64,000 bases of DNA from positions 182,166-246,165 of the forward strand of contig JAEEWM010000002.1 in assembly GCA_016287385.1 (NCBI GenBank), read 5' to 3'. Position numbers and translations under genes: made by a program. Each line of letters opens with the position of its first letter. The first letter of the stretch is position 1. Below, piece after piece: positions 1 to 8,546 of the stretch. The notes below the pieces were generated by a model. The model saw nothing but the letters and a program-made list of their open reading frames with translations, was not told the origin of the DNA and searched no databases. This stretch comes from Clostridiaceae bacterium. GTDB lineage: Bacteria > Bacillota > Clostridia > Oscillospirales > Acutalibacteraceae.

Positions 1-147
1 GCCGATATGCTGGGAAACGGGTATGAATACCGTGCCGGGCGCCGGCATTACTTCGGTTTCGATCTCCGCGGTGTTTTTGAAATGCGGCAGTCTCGCGCCG
101 CCGTGAATTTTCCTGACGGGGCGCAGAGCTTTTTCCTTTTTTTCCAT
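1..147 (-). CDS. rnfC: RnfC, electron transport complex subunit C (N-terminal part only)
   Basis: Only the first 49 codons lie in the window; the gene runs off the left edge. The start ATG is at 147-145 with a GGGAGG ribosome site just upstream. The peptide has the RnfC N-terminal signature: HGGARLPHFKN near residues 15-25, then a stretch ending FIPVSQHIG at residues 41-49, matching the family pattern 'V.IPLSQHIGAPA'. RnfC is the peripheral NADH/flavin and Fe-S subunit of the membrane Rnf complex, which couples ferredoxin:NAD oxidoreduction to ion translocation in anaerobes. It is divergent from the cardiolipin synthase gene and has its own promoter. The family call is firm despite the short segment; other subunits should lie to the left. 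Confidence 0.85.
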   Translation of the reverse strand, partial: MEKKEKALRPVRKIHGGARLPHFKNTAEIETEVMPAPGTVFIPVSQHIG

Positions 148-181
148 TTTCAGCCTCCCAAACAGAAAATCATTAAAATAT

Positions 182-210
182 ATTATACAACCAATTATTT
201 TGCAATACAA
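182..210 (-). promoter_or_regulatory. Sigma-70-type promoter for rnfC
   Basis: On the minus strand TTGTAT (210-205) and TATAAT (187-182) are separated by 17 nt and point toward the rnfC start 35 nt downstream. Confidence 0.6.
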
Positions 211-268
211 GCAATTTGTCGAAAAAACATTGGCGAATTTTTAACAATCGTGTCGTCCCTCTTTTTGG

Positions 269-297
269 TTGCAAAATGGGTGATAATATGTTATTAT
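269..297 (+). promoter_or_regulatory. Probable promoter for the cardiolipin synthase gene
   Basis: TTGCAA (269-274), a 17-nt spacer, then TATTAT (292-297). A TATAAT at 295-300 also exists but would have a 20-nt spacer. It lies 34 nt before the chosen start codon. Confidence 0.45.
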
Positions 298-330
298 AAT
301 AAAATAATATGCGGGACGGGAGGGTGTAAT

Positions 331-1869
331 ATGAAACAGCGTCTTAAAAACAAGCGCGGCATACCCATGCCTACAAGAATAGTCGTGTCCGGCATCGTGC
401 TGATTTTGCAGCTTGTTATAATGTACGTTATGCTCAGAACACTGTCCGACCGTTCGGTTTTCATATACACCGCTTTCGAGTTTCTCGCAATAATCACGGT
501 CATTTATATCGTAAACCGAAGGGGTAACCCGAGTTATAAAATGACGTGGATAATGTTTATTCTCGCAATACCTATTTTCGGTATTACGGTTTTCATGCTT
601 TACGGCGGCGGAAGAGTAATGCCGCACCTGAAGCGGAAAATGCGCCAGTGCGAATCCAACAATATGCCGTTTCTTAAATTTGAAGCGGATACGTTGGATG
701 AACTAAGACAGGATGATTATCCCCATTTCCGTCAGGCGGAGTATCTCTCACGGGAGTCGGGATATCCGCTTTACAAGAATACTTCGGTAGAGTATCTCTC
801 GCCGGGCGAAGTGTTTCTGCCCCGTTTTCTCGAGGAACTCGAAAAAGCGCAGAAGTATATTTTTCTTGAATTCTTTATCGTTGCCGAGGGCGTTATGTTC
901 AATTCGATTTACGAGATACTTTGCCGCAAGGCGGCAAAGGGCGTCGACGTAAGACTGCTTTTTGACGATTTCGGCTCGATTAAAAGACAGCGAAAGGACT
1001 TTATAGAGCGCCTTCGCAGAAACGGTATTAAGGTCGCGGTATTCAATCAGATAAAACCGTCGTTCAGTATTTTTATGAACAACCGCAACCACCGCAAAAT
1101 AGCGGTTATTGACGGGGATACGGCGGTCACCGGAGGTATAAACCTCGCTGATGAGTATATCAACGCCGAACGCCGTTTCGGGTACTGGATGGATTGCGCC
1201 GTAATACTGAAAGGCGAAGCCGTGTCGAGCTTTGTGGTGATGTTCTGCAACATGTGGGAGTTTACCACGAATCATAAGCTTGAAGTGGAGCAATATCTTA
1301 CCGATTTCTCGGTCGAGGCGACAGGATACGTACTTCCGTACTGCGACGACCCGCTTTCCGATAAAACCGCGGGCGAGGGCATCTATATGAAAATGCTCGG
1401 CTCCGCGCAGGAATACGTCTACATTATTTCGCCGTATCTCATCATTGATAACACCATGACCGAGGCAATAAAAATGGCGGCGAAATCGGGCGTTGACATC
1501 CGCATTATCACGCCGCACGTCCCCGATAAATGGTACGTTCATCCGGTAACGCAGTATAATTATCTCGAGCTGCTCGAAGCCGGCGTGCGCATATTTGAGT
1601 TTTCGCCCGGCTTTATTCACTCGAAAATATTTGTTTCCGATGATAAGGTCGCCACGGTCGGCACCGTTAATATGGATTACCGCTCGTTTCTGCTTCACTT
1701 TGAGTGCGGAGTCTGGTTTTCTTCAAACTGGGCGGTGGAGGATATAAAGAGTCACTTTGATAAAATACAGGCGATGTCGCGTGAAATCAGGTATTCAAGG
1801 TGGCGCAAAACACCGTGGTATACAAGACTTAAAAGGGCGATACTTCATCTTTTCGCTCCCTTTATGTAA
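331..1869 (+). CDS. cls: Cardiolipin synthase, phospholipase D family
   Basis: A 512-residue membrane enzyme that condenses two phosphatidylglycerols into cardiolipin plus glycerol. Three hydrophobic segments occupy about residues 16-36, 43-62 and 72-92, as in ClsA-type enzymes. Both HKD motifs are intact: H254-R-K256 with D261, and H430-S-K432 with D437, each followed by the usual GG.N or GT.N element. I chose ATG 331 because it has a GGGAGGG site 7 nt upstream and gives a normal N terminus. The open frame extends upstream to position 7, but that extension covers the rnfC start and its promoter and is not protein-like. The gene is divergent from rnfC and probably monocistronic or paired with the next small gene. 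Confidence 0.93.
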   Translation: MKQRLKNKRGIPMPTRIVVSGIVLILQLVIMYVMLRTLSDRSVFIYTAFEFLAIITVIYIVNRRGNPSYKMTWIMFILAIPIFGITVFMLYGGGRVMPHLKRKMRQCESNNMPFLKFEADTLDELRQDDYPHFRQAEYLSRESGYPLYKNTSVEYLSPGEVFLPRFLEELEKAQKYIFLEFFIVAEGVMFNSIYEILCRKAAKGVDVRLLFDDFGSIKRQRKDFIERLRRNGIKVAVFNQIKPSFSIFMNNRNHRKIAVIDGDTAVTGGINLADEYINAERRFGYWMDCAVILKGEAVSSFVVMFCNMWEFTTNHKLEVEQYLTDFSVEATGYVLPYCDDPLSDKTAGEGIYMKMLGSAQEYVYIISPYLIIDNTMTEAIKMAAKSGVDIRIITPHVPDKWYVHPVTQYNYLELLEAGVRIFEFSPGFIHSKIFVSDDKVATVGTVNMDYRSFLLHFECGVWFSSNWAVEDIKSHFDKIQAMSREIRYSRWRKTPWYTRLKRAILHLFAPFM

Positions 1870-1891
1870 AATTTCAGTGGAGGTACTTAAA

Positions 1892-2041
1892 ATGAAAGGC
1901 TTTTTCAAATTCTTAGGCGCCGTCGCGGCGTTTTTTGCGGCGGTTTTCGGCGCGATTTTTGTTTTCGACAGGATATCAAACAAAAACGCGATAAACGATG
2001 AATATCTTGACTGCACCGCCGGTACGCCGGAGGATAAATAA
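1892..2041 (+). CDS. Small single-pass membrane protein, unknown function
   Basis: A 49-residue frame with a GGAGGT site 7 nt before ATG 1892, beginning 22 nt after the cls stop. Residues about 5-27 form one strongly hydrophobic helix rich in Phe and Ala (GAVAAFFAAVFGAIFVF), preceded by a lysine and followed by a short polar tail ending EDK. There is no family I recognise. The good ribosome site and the position right after cls suggest a real gene, co-transcribed with it. The rpsF promoter begins 4 nt after its stop. Confidence 0.55.
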   Translation: MKGFFKFLGAVAAFFAAVFGAIFVFDRISNKNAINDEYLDCTAGTPEDK

Positions 2042-2044
2042 TTC

Positions 2045-2073
2045 TTGACTAATCGGTTAAGTCTTGATATAAT
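2045..2073 (+). promoter_or_regulatory. Promoter of rpsF-ssb-rpsR operon
   Basis: TTGACT (2045-2050), 17-nt spacer, perfect TATAAT (2068-2073). Transcription would start near 2080, giving a leader of about 70 nt before rpsF. Confidence 0.8.
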
Positions 2074-2093
2074 AAACTTTGCTAAAAATTTAG

Positions 2094-2138
2094 CTCCTTG
2101 CCGCATCGTGAGGGATGCGGCCAACAGACCAGAAGGAG
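2094..2138 (+). promoter_or_regulatory. Probable S6:S18-binding autoregulatory leader
   Basis: CTCCTT (2094-2099) pairs with AAGGAG (2133-2138), which is the start of the rpsF Shine-Dalgarno sequence. Between them an inner hairpin forms from 2101-2107 (CCGCATC) and 2114-2120 (GATGCGG). A stem that buries the ribosome site and carries a hairpin matches the known layout of the bacterial S6:S18 leader, in which the S6-S18 complex represses its own operon. The conserved protein-contact bulge was not verified base by base. Confidence 0.5.
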
Positions 2139-2149
2139 GTGCAACGAAA

Positions 2150-2431
2150 ATGACCGGTAAGTATGAGGCGGCGCTTGTGTTTTCCGTAGCCGGCGGCGAT
2201 GATGCCGTGGCGGCGCTCAACACCAAGTTTAACGACCTTATCGCCAAGCACGGCACGGTCCTTGGAGTTGATGACTGGGGTAAGCGTAAGCTCGCCTATC
2301 TTATCAACGACGAGGCCGAGGGTTATTACGTTTTCATAACTTTTGAAAGCGGACCCGAGTTCCCGGCGGAACTTGAAAGAATAGCCAAGATAACCGACGG
2401 CGTGCTTCGCGTCATGGTAATCAAGAAGTAA
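2150..2431 (+). CDS. rpsF: 30S ribosomal protein S6
   Basis: A 93-residue protein beginning MTGKYEAALVF and ending VLRVMVIKK, with the conserved GVDDWGKRKLAYLI segment in the middle (usual form V...D.WG.RKLAY.I). S6 binds the central domain of 16S rRNA as a heterodimer with S18. The start is ATG 2150 behind GGAGGTG; upstream in-frame codons lie inside the leader and were discarded. It heads the standard Firmicutes trio rpsF-ssb-rpsR, and its translation is probably controlled by the leader just upstream. Confidence 0.97.
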   Translation: MTGKYEAALVFSVAGGDDAVAALNTKFNDLIAKHGTVLGVDDWGKRKLAYLINDEAEGYYVFITFESGPEFPAELERIAKITDGVLRVMVIKK

Positions 2432-2444
2432 TGGAGGAACTTTA

Positions 2445-2870
2445 ATGTTTAATTTAGTGGTTTTGACTGGCAGGCTTACTGCCGATCCGGAACTTAAAAC
2501 GACAAATACGGGCATATCCGTAACCTCGTTTTCCATTGCTGTAAATCGCCGCTACCGTGCAGGCGAGGAAACGCAGACCGATTTCATCAACATCGTTGCA
2601 TGGAGGCAGACTGCGGAATTTATCACAAAATACTTCAAAAAGGGCAATATGATCGGTATTGAGGGCTCTATTCAGACCCGTAAATACGTGGATAAGAACG
2701 GCAATAACCGCACGGTGTTCGAGGTTGTTGCAAGCAACGCCCAGTTTGTAGAATCCAAAAAAGACAGTGCGCCTTCCGCCGGCGGTGAGGACGCGGCTTC
2801 GTTCAGCAATGCCGACAGCAGCGATTTCACCGAGATAGATACCGGTATGGATGACGACATACCATTCTAA
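2445..2870 (+). CDS. ssb: Single-stranded DNA-binding protein
   Basis: A 141-residue SSB with one OB fold in the first about 105 residues (MFNLVVLTGRLTADPEL, then the conserved NIVAWRQTAEFITKYFKKGN region). A low-complexity acidic tail ends DDDIPF, the universal C-terminal tip through which SSB recruits replication and repair proteins. It lies 13 nt after rpsF with a GGAGG site and is co-transcribed with rpsF and rpsR as in most Firmicutes. The length is slightly short because the linker is short. Confidence 0.97.
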   Translation: MFNLVVLTGRLTADPELKTTNTGISVTSFSIAVNRRYRAGEETQTDFINIVAWRQTAEFITKYFKKGNMIGIEGSIQTRKYVDKNGNNRTVFEVVASNAQFVESKKDSAPSAGGEDAASFSNADSSDFTEIDTGMDDDIPF

Positions 2871-2888
2871 TGAGAGGAGTTTTCCGAA

Positions 2889-3128
2889 GTGGAGAAAACC
2901 GATAGACCGCTTCACAGAAAGGCAAGAAAGAAAGTTTGCCATTTCTGCGTTGACCGTGTAGAGGAAATTGACTACAAGGATATAGCGAAGCTTCGCAAGT
3001 TTGTTTCGGAACGCGCGAAAATTTTACCTCGCAGAGCGACCGGTACCTGCGCAAAGCATCAGCGTGCGCTTACTACCGCCATTAAACGCGCTCGTCAGGT
3101 TGCGCTTCTTCCTTACGTCAACGACTGA
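2889..3128 (+). CDS. rpsR: 30S ribosomal protein S18
   Basis: A 79-residue protein starting at GTG 2889 behind GAGGAG. It has the S18 core: a lysine/arginine-rich N terminus, [33 protein letters not shown] and the TGTCAKHQR loop. The CHFC pair together with the TGTC cysteine resembles the zinc-binding (C+) form of S18, though a full four-cysteine set is not clear. It is last in the operon and followed directly by a strong terminator. Confidence 0.97.
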   Translation: MEKTDRPLHRKARKKVCHFCVDRVEEIDYKDIAKLRKFVSERAKILPRRATGTCAKHQRALTTAIKRARQVALLPYVND

Positions 3129-3142
3129 TAAAAATTATTTTC

Positions 3143-3171
3143 CCGCGGGCAAAAGCCCGCGGATTTTTTTT
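3143..3171 (+). terminator. Rho-independent terminator of the rpsF operon
   Basis: CCGCGGGC (3143-3150), AAAA loop, GCCCGCGG (3155-3162), then A and eight T. Confidence 0.93.
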
Positions 3172-3214
3172 ATGCGCATTTTTTCATAAATTGTGCTTTT
3201 TGCCGATAAAATTA

Positions 3215-3243
3215 TTGAAATCTGCTATATATAGTGTTATAAT
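3215..3243 (+). promoter_or_regulatory. Promoter of the recJ-relA gene run
   Basis: TTGAAA (3215-3220), 17-nt spacer, TATAAT (3238-3243), 33 nt before the recJ GTG start. Confidence 0.7.
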
Positions 3244-3276
3244 AAAATATAATACTATCTGTTAGGGGGGAGCACC

Positions 3277-5295
3277 GTGGCATTTAAGAAGTGGGAAATA
3301 GGCTTTGCCGATAAGGATACGGCAAAAATGCTTGCGGAAGAATGCGGCGCCGATCCGTTTGCGGCGATGATAGCCGTAAGCCGCGGTATATGCGACCCCG
3401 GTGAATTTGAGCTTATGCTGTCGGATGAACCGCTGCTCTGCGAACCGCGGGAGCTTGCGGATATAAGCGCGGCGGCGGATTTTCTGAATACCGCCATATT
3501 CGAAAACAGAAAAATCGCCGTTTTCGGCGACTACGACTGTGACGGCGTGACCGCCACCGCCATAATGCTCGATTACTTGAAGGGCAGGGGCGCGGACGCC
3601 GTGCCCTATATTCCCGACAGGATAGACGAGGGTTACGGCATGAGTAAGGAAGCCGTATCAAAGCTTTCGGACGACGGTGTAAACGTTATAGTCACCGTGG
3701 ATAACGGCATTTCCTGCGCCGAGGAAATAGAGTATGCAAAGACGCTCGGTATAGACGTAATAGTGACCGACCATCACCTTCCGCCCGAAAAACTGCCTGA
3801 CGCGGCAGCGGTGGTAGACCCCCACAGAGCGGATTGCCGCTCATCCTTTAAGGAGGTTTGCGGAGCGCAGGTCGCTTTCAAACTTATTTGCGTAATGGAC
3901 GATAAAGAGCCCGAGCAGATGTTAGACCGCTACGCCGATTTGCTTACGGTAGCGCTTATCGGCGATGTAATGCCGCTCGTAAACGAAAACCGTTCGATAG
4001 TTAAATACGGTCTCGGCGTGATGAAAAGCAGACCGCGCACCGGTATATCGGCTCTCATAAACAGCGCGGGAATAGACCGAAGCGCGCTGAACGCCGGTAA
4101 GATATCGTTCGGTATCGTGCCGAGGATAAATACCGCCGGCAGAATGGGCAGCGCCTACCGCGCGCTTGAACTGCTTATGAGCAGTGATATGATGAGCGCG
4201 CTGCGTATAGCGGGCGAGCTTGAAAATGAAAACGCACTGCGCCAGAAAACCGAAAAGGATATTTTCAGTGAAGCCGTTTTGAAAATCGAAGAGAATTCGT
4301 ATCAGCACAACCGGGTTATCGTGGTGGACGGCAGCGGCTGGCATATGGGCGTCGTAGGTATCGTCGCTTCGCGGCTTTGCGAAAAATACGCGAAGCCGAC
4401 GGTGGTTTTATCTGTGGACGGCGATATGGCGCACGGCTCCGGCAGAAGCTATGAGGGATTCGCGCTTTTTGAGGCGATAAACGCCTGCCGCGATCTCCTT
4501 GAAAAATACGGCGGACACGCGCTCGCCGCGGGCGTAAGCGTTAAGCGTGATAAAATCGGCGAATTCAGAAAAATGATAAACCGGTACGCGCTCGGGACGG
4601 ATTATGTGCCGCCGGTGCTTAAACTCGACCTCAAAATAAACCCCGCCGCAATCAGTATGGATATGGCGCACGCTATAAAAACTCTCGAGCCGTTCGGCTT
4701 CGGCAACCCCACGCCGCAGTTTGCGCTGACGGACGTTAAGCTCGAACGCATAACCGAGCTTTCGGGCGGCAAGCACCTGAAACTTATGTTCAGAAAGGGC
4801 GACGCTTCTTTTCAGGCGCTGCTTTTCTCGGTGACGCTTGATAAATTCTGCTTTGAAGAGGGCGATTTATGCGACGTCGCGGTAGTGCTTGATACAAACC
4901 TTTTCAGGGGCGATTATACTCTTTCGGTTCAGGTAAAGGCGATAAAACCCGCGGGTGAGTATCCTCCTGATTTATTCAGTCAGATATCGGCTTACGATGA
5001 CTATGTTTCCGGCTTTTCGGCGGAAAGAAAACTTCTTTTGCCCTCGCGCGAGGAGATAGCCGCGGTGTACAGGGCGCTCCTCAAAGCGCCGGTGCTGGTA
5101 AAGCGGCTTGAATACATTTTTATTCAAAACCCCGGTTATGCTAAAACGAGAGCGGCGCTTAAAGTGCTTGAAGAACTGGGACTGATAGTATTTGACGGCG
5201 AAAAGTATTCCGCCGCGGGTGTGCGGGAGAAAACCGACCTTATAAATTCGCCGACATACAGATTTTTGAACGGTGGTGACAGCGTTGACCGATAA
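3277..5295 (+). CDS. recJ: Single-stranded-DNA-specific exonuclease RecJ
   Basis: A 672-residue 5'-3' ssDNA exonuclease of the DHH family, acting in recombination and repair. Motif I is GDYDCDG at residues 84-90, the DHH motif proper is D165-H-H in VTDHH, and the DHHA1 signature GGHALAAG is at 412-419. A C-terminal OB-like and extra domain follows. GTG 3277 sits behind a GGGGGG site. The length is near the lower end for Firmicutes RecJ. Its last 23 nt overlap the start region of relA, so translation is probably coupled. Confidence 0.93.
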   Translation: MAFKKWEIGFADKDTAKMLAEECGADPFAAMIAVSRGICDPGEFELMLSDEPLLCEPRELADISAAADFLNTAIFENRKIAVFGDYDCDGVTATAIMLDYLKGRGADAVPYIPDRIDEGYGMSKEAVSKLSDDGVNVIVTVDNGISCAEEIEYAKTLGIDVIVTDHHLPPEKLPDAAAVVDPHRADCRSSFKEVCGAQVAFKLICVMDDKEPEQMLDRYADLLTVALIGDVMPLVNENRSIVKYGLGVMKSRPRTGISALINSAGIDRSALNAGKISFGIVPRINTAGRMGSAYRALELLMSSDMMSALRIAGELENENALRQKTEKDIFSEAVLKIEENSYQHNRVIVVDGSGWHMGVVGIVASRLCEKYAKPTVVLSVDGDMAHGSGRSYEGFALFEAINACRDLLEKYGGHALAAGVSVKRDKIGEFRKMINRYALGTDYVPPVLKLDLKINPAAISMDMAHAIKTLEPFGFGNPTPQFALTDVKLERITELSGGKHLKLMFRKGDASFQALLFSVTLDKFCFEEGDLCDVAVVLDTNLFRGDYTLSVQVKAIKPAGEYPPDLFSQISAYDDYVSGFSAERKLLLPSREEIAAVYRALLKAPVLVKRLEYIFIQNPGYAKTRAALKVLEELGLIVFDGEKYSAAGVREKTDLINSPTYRFLNGGDSVDR

Positions 5296-7471
5296 ACAGT
5301 TATCAGATTATAAAGAACTTGAAGAATGCCTGGAAGCACAGGGCGGAAACTATGATATCGACCTTATTAAACGCGCTTTTGAGTATTGCGTCACCATGCA
5401 CGCCGGTCAGAAGCGCTGGACCAACGAGGAATATTATATTCACCCGCTTTCGGTGGCAAAAATAATAATATCCATGGGGATGGACAGCCGGTCGATAGCC
5501 GCCTGTCTGCTCCACGACGTGGTCGAGGACACAAAAGCCACCAAAAAGGATATAAAAGAAATGTTCGGCGCGGAGGTCGCGCTCCTCGTTGACGGCGTAA
5601 CCAAGATAGGTCAGATATCCATAAACTCAAAAGAGCAGCAGCAGGCGGAGAGTCTTCGCAAAATGCTTATCGCAATGGGCAAGGATATCAGGGTGATAAT
5701 AATCAAGCTTGCAGACCGCCTTCACAATATGCGCACGCTCGACGCCATACCTGAGGCAAAACAGCGTGAAAAATCGCTCGAAACGCTTGAAATTTACGCA
5801 CCGATAGCGCACCGCCTCGGTATCCGTTGGGTTAAAGAGGAGCTTGAGGATTTGTCGATAAAGCACCTTGACCCGGTCGCGTATGCCGAAATCGAGGAGT
5901 CTCTCATTGTGCGTAAAGCTCAGAGAGAGAGCATACTTAACGATATCAAAAGCCGCATAGAAGAGCGCCTTAAAGCTGAAATGCCCGGCGTCAGCATGCG
6001 GTTTCAGGGCAGAGTGAAATCGGTTTACGGCATATACCGTAAAATGTATCTTCAGGATCGCAGTTTCGATGAGATTTACGATATATACGCAATAAGAATA
6101 ATTACCGATACCGTGAACGATTGCTACAATATCCTCGGTATCATGCACGATATGTTCAGACCGATACCCAACAGGTTCAAGGATTATATTTCAACCCCCA
6201 AGCCGAATATGTATCAGTCTCTTCACACTACCGTTATAAGCCGTGAGGGCGTTCCCTTTGAAATACAGATAAGGACCTTTGAAATGCACCACACCGCCGA
6301 ATACGGTATAGCGGCTCACTGGAAGTACAAAGAGGGTATTGACGGCAACGATAAATCGCTTGAACAGCGGCTCGCGTGGATAAGACAGATACTTGAATCT
6401 TCCGAGGTTTCGGGCGATACGTCCGAGCTTGTAAGAAGTATAAAGGTAGACCTCTCACAGGAGGATGTTTTCGCCGTGACTCCGCGGGGCGACGTCATAA
6501 ACCTGCCGGTCGGCTCCACCGTCGTGGATTTTGCGTTCGCGATACATTCCGCGGTGGGCGTTAAAATGATAGGCGCGAAGGCGGACGGAAAGATAGTACC
6601 CATAAACCACGAAATAAAGACCGGCGAGGTAATAGAGATACTTACTACAAACCAACCCGGTCACGGACCAAGCAGAGACTGGTTGAATATTGCCGTTACC
6701 AACTCCGCAAAGGCGAAAATACGCTCGTGGTTCAAAAAAGAGAAGCGGGAGGAAAATATCGAAACGGGCAGAAGCGAGCTTGAAAAGGAGCTTCGCCGCA
6801 GCGGTATAAATCTTAACGATAGGGAATTTGAGGAAATGACCGCCGACCTCGCAAAGCGTATGCACTATTCCGAGACGGATGAGTTTTTCTCGGCGATAGG
6901 TTACGGCGGAATCCTTATTTCAAAGATTATTCCGCGTATAAGAGAAGATTACAGCAAACGCCAGAGCGTAAGCGTGCCCGAGATTACCGATGTTGCGCCG
7001 AAGTCCTCCGCTTCGCCCGAGGGCGTTATAGTAGACGGTATAGATAACTGCCTTATACGCCTTTCAAGGTGCTGTTCACCGCTTCCCGGCGATGAGATAA
7101 TCGGCTTTATAACGCGCGGACACGGCGTTTCCATCCACAAACGCGACTGCAACAATGTGCCGGCTGATATTTCGGCGTCCGCCGAGCCGGAGCGCTGGAT
7201 AGCCGCGCACTGGGATACGGGAAAACGCGAGCACTTTATATCCACCGTGCGAATATTCTCGGTCGACCGCGACGGCCTGCTTGCGGATATTATGTCGGTC
7301 GCTTATAATATGCGGCTTGCCGTTCACGCGATGAACGCGCATCAGACCGGCGGCGGTAACTGCGTCATAGCGATTACGATAAATACCGAAAGCGTAGAAC
7401 ATCTGCGAAGCATTATTTCACAGATAGAAAAAATAAGCGGCGTTTACGGCGTGGAAAGAGTGGTAAAATGA
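5273..7471 (+). CDS. relA: Bifunctional (p)ppGpp synthetase/hydrolase
   Basis: A 728-732-residue long RelA/SpoT homologue controlling the stringent response. It has an N-terminal HD hydrolase domain (CLLHDVVEDT, H81-D82) followed by a synthetase domain with YQSLHTTV at 314-321. TGS, helical and zinc-finger segments then lead to an ACT domain at the end. Both catalytic centres look intact. Start choice is uncertain: GTG 5273, GTG 5276 or TTG 5285; the last is preceded by GGTGG at a good distance and would give 728 residues. It overlaps the end of recJ, and its TGA overlaps the ATG of dtd, so the three genes are one unit. recJ-relA-dtd is a common Firmicutes arrangement. Confidence 0.95.
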   Translation: MVTALTDKQLSDYKELEECLEAQGGNYDIDLIKRAFEYCVTMHAGQKRWTNEEYYIHPLSVAKIIISMGMDSRSIAACLLHDVVEDTKATKKDIKEMFGAEVALLVDGVTKIGQISINSKEQQQAESLRKMLIAMGKDIRVIIIKLADRLHNMRTLDAIPEAKQREKSLETLEIYAPIAHRLGIRWVKEELEDLSIKHLDPVAYAEIEESLIVRKAQRESILNDIKSRIEERLKAEMPGVSMRFQGRVKSVYGIYRKMYLQDRSFDEIYDIYAIRIITDTVNDCYNILGIMHDMFRPIPNRFKDYISTPKPNMYQSLHTTVISREGVPFEIQIRTFEMHHTAEYGIAAHWKYKEGIDGNDKSLEQRLAWIRQILESSEVSGDTSELVRSIKVDLSQEDVFAVTPRGDVINLPVGSTVVDFAFAIHSAVGVKMIGAKADGKIVPINHEIKTGEVIEILTTNQPGHGPSRDWLNIAVTNSAKAKIRSWFKKEKREENIETGRSELEKELRRSGINLNDREFEEMTADLAKRMHYSETDEFFSAIGYGGILISKIIPRIREDYSKRQSVSVPEITDVAPKSSASPEGVIVDGIDNCLIRLSRCCSPLPGDEIIGFITRGHGVSIHKRDCNNVPADISASAEPERWIAAHWDTGKREHFISTVRIFSVDRDGLLADIMSVAYNMRLAVHAMNAHQTGGGNCVIAITINTESVEHLRSIISQIEKISGVYGVERVVK

Positions 7472-7920
7472 AGGCGCTTGTTCAAAGGGTGCTGTCCGCC
7501 TCGGTAAGTGTTGACGGCGAGGTCACGGGAAGCTGTGAAAAGGGATATATGATACTTTTCTGCGCCACGAAGGGCGACAGCGAGGAAGATATAAAGCTTC
7601 TCGCCCGCAAAACGGTCAATCTTCGCGTTTTAGAGGATGAAAACGGCAAGATGAATCTTTCGATTCTCGAAACCGGCGGCGAGGTGCTTTGCATATCGCA
7701 GTTCACTCTCGCGGCTGATACGCGTAAGGGTAACCGTCCCTCGTTTATAAAGGCGATGGAACCCGAGGTCGCCTCGGAGTATTACGACCGCTACTGCGAG
7801 GAGCTCAGAAAGCTCGGCGTAAAAAGTGTTGAAAAAGGAGTTTTCGGTGCCGATATGCAAGTGTCGCTTATAAACGACGGACCGGTTACGGTTATGCTTG
7901 ACACCGATATTTGGAAATGA
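7468..7920 (+). CDS. dtd: D-aminoacyl-tRNA deacylase
   Basis: A 150-residue DTD enzyme that removes D-amino acids (and glycine from tRNA-Ala) from mischarged tRNA. The two signature motifs are present: SQFTLAAD from S77 (usual SQFTLYAD, with Ala for the Tyr) and NDGPVT at 136-141, containing the Gly-cisPro pair G138-P139. The length is standard. ATG 7468 overlaps the relA stop in an ATGA arrangement. Confidence 0.96.
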   Translation: MKALVQRVLSASVSVDGEVTGSCEKGYMILFCATKGDSEEDIKLLARKTVNLRVLEDENGKMNLSILETGGEVLCISQFTLAADTRKGNRPSFIKAMEPEVASEYYDRYCEELRKLGVKSVEKGVFGADMQVSLINDGPVTVMLDTDIWK

Positions 7921-8543
7921 ATATGGAAGTAAAGCTTTTGGCATCGGGATATTATATTGCGAGTTCAAACAGTTACGGCATATTAAGCGATGACGCCGCG
8001 GTTGTTGTAGACTGCGGCAGGTACGACAGCGGCGTTGCTGAATTCCTGACCGACAACGCGGATAAAGCGCGGCTTATTCTGCTTACTCACGCGCATTTTG
8101 ACCATATCGGCGGCGCACAGGAACTGCGTGAAAAAACCGGCGCTCCGATAGCGATAGGTAAAACGGAAGCGGAGCATATGTGTGACCCTGAGTATAATCT
8201 TTCAAAAAGATTGCGCCATACAATAAAGCCCTTCGAGCCGGATTACGTTATAGCCGATGAACAGACCGTTACGGTAGGCGACCTTAAAATCAAAGCGTAT
8301 GAGACCCCGGGGCATACAAAGGGAAGTATGATTTACCTTGTGGGCGACTGCCTTTTTTCGGGCGATACGCTTTTTAAGAACAGTATCGGGCGCACCGATT
8401 TGTTCAGCGGCAGCGATGATGAAATGCGTGCCTCGCTTGAACGTATGAAGTGGCTTTTTGACGACGGAGTAAAGGTATATCCCGGTCATGATGAGACAAC
8501 CACAATAGGCGCGGAGCGTAAATACAACCCGTATCTGAGGTGA
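7917..8543 (+). CDS. MBL-fold metallo-hydrolase (glyoxalase II-like)
   Basis: A 208-residue metallo-beta-lactamase-fold hydrolase. The zinc-binding set is complete: LLTHAHFDHIGG (HxHxDH), PGHTKGSM, FSGDTLF, and a final PGHDETT. The downstream YNPYL tail resembles YcbL/glyoxalase II-like hydrolases that cleave thioesters such as S-lactoylglutathione analogues, but the substrate cannot be read from the sequence. ATG 7917 overlaps the dtd stop (ATGA); ATG 7923 is an alternative start. It follows dtd and precedes hemZ with a 3-nt gap. Confidence 0.88.
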   Translation: MNMEVKLLASGYYIASSNSYGILSDDAAVVVDCGRYDSGVAEFLTDNADKARLILLTHAHFDHIGGAQELREKTGAPIAIGKTEAEHMCDPEYNLSKRLRHTIKPFEPDYVIADEQTVTVGDLKIKAYETPGHTKGSMIYLVGDCLFSGDTLFKNSIGRTDLFSGSDDEMRASLERMKWLFDDGVKVYPGHDETTTIGAERKYNPYLR

Positions 8544-8546
8544 AAA

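Noticed and set aside
7..330. In-frame upstream extension of the cardiolipin synthase gene
   Set aside because: It covers the antisense rnfC start and the divergent promoters; the sequence is not protein-like, and ATG 331 has the good ribosome site.
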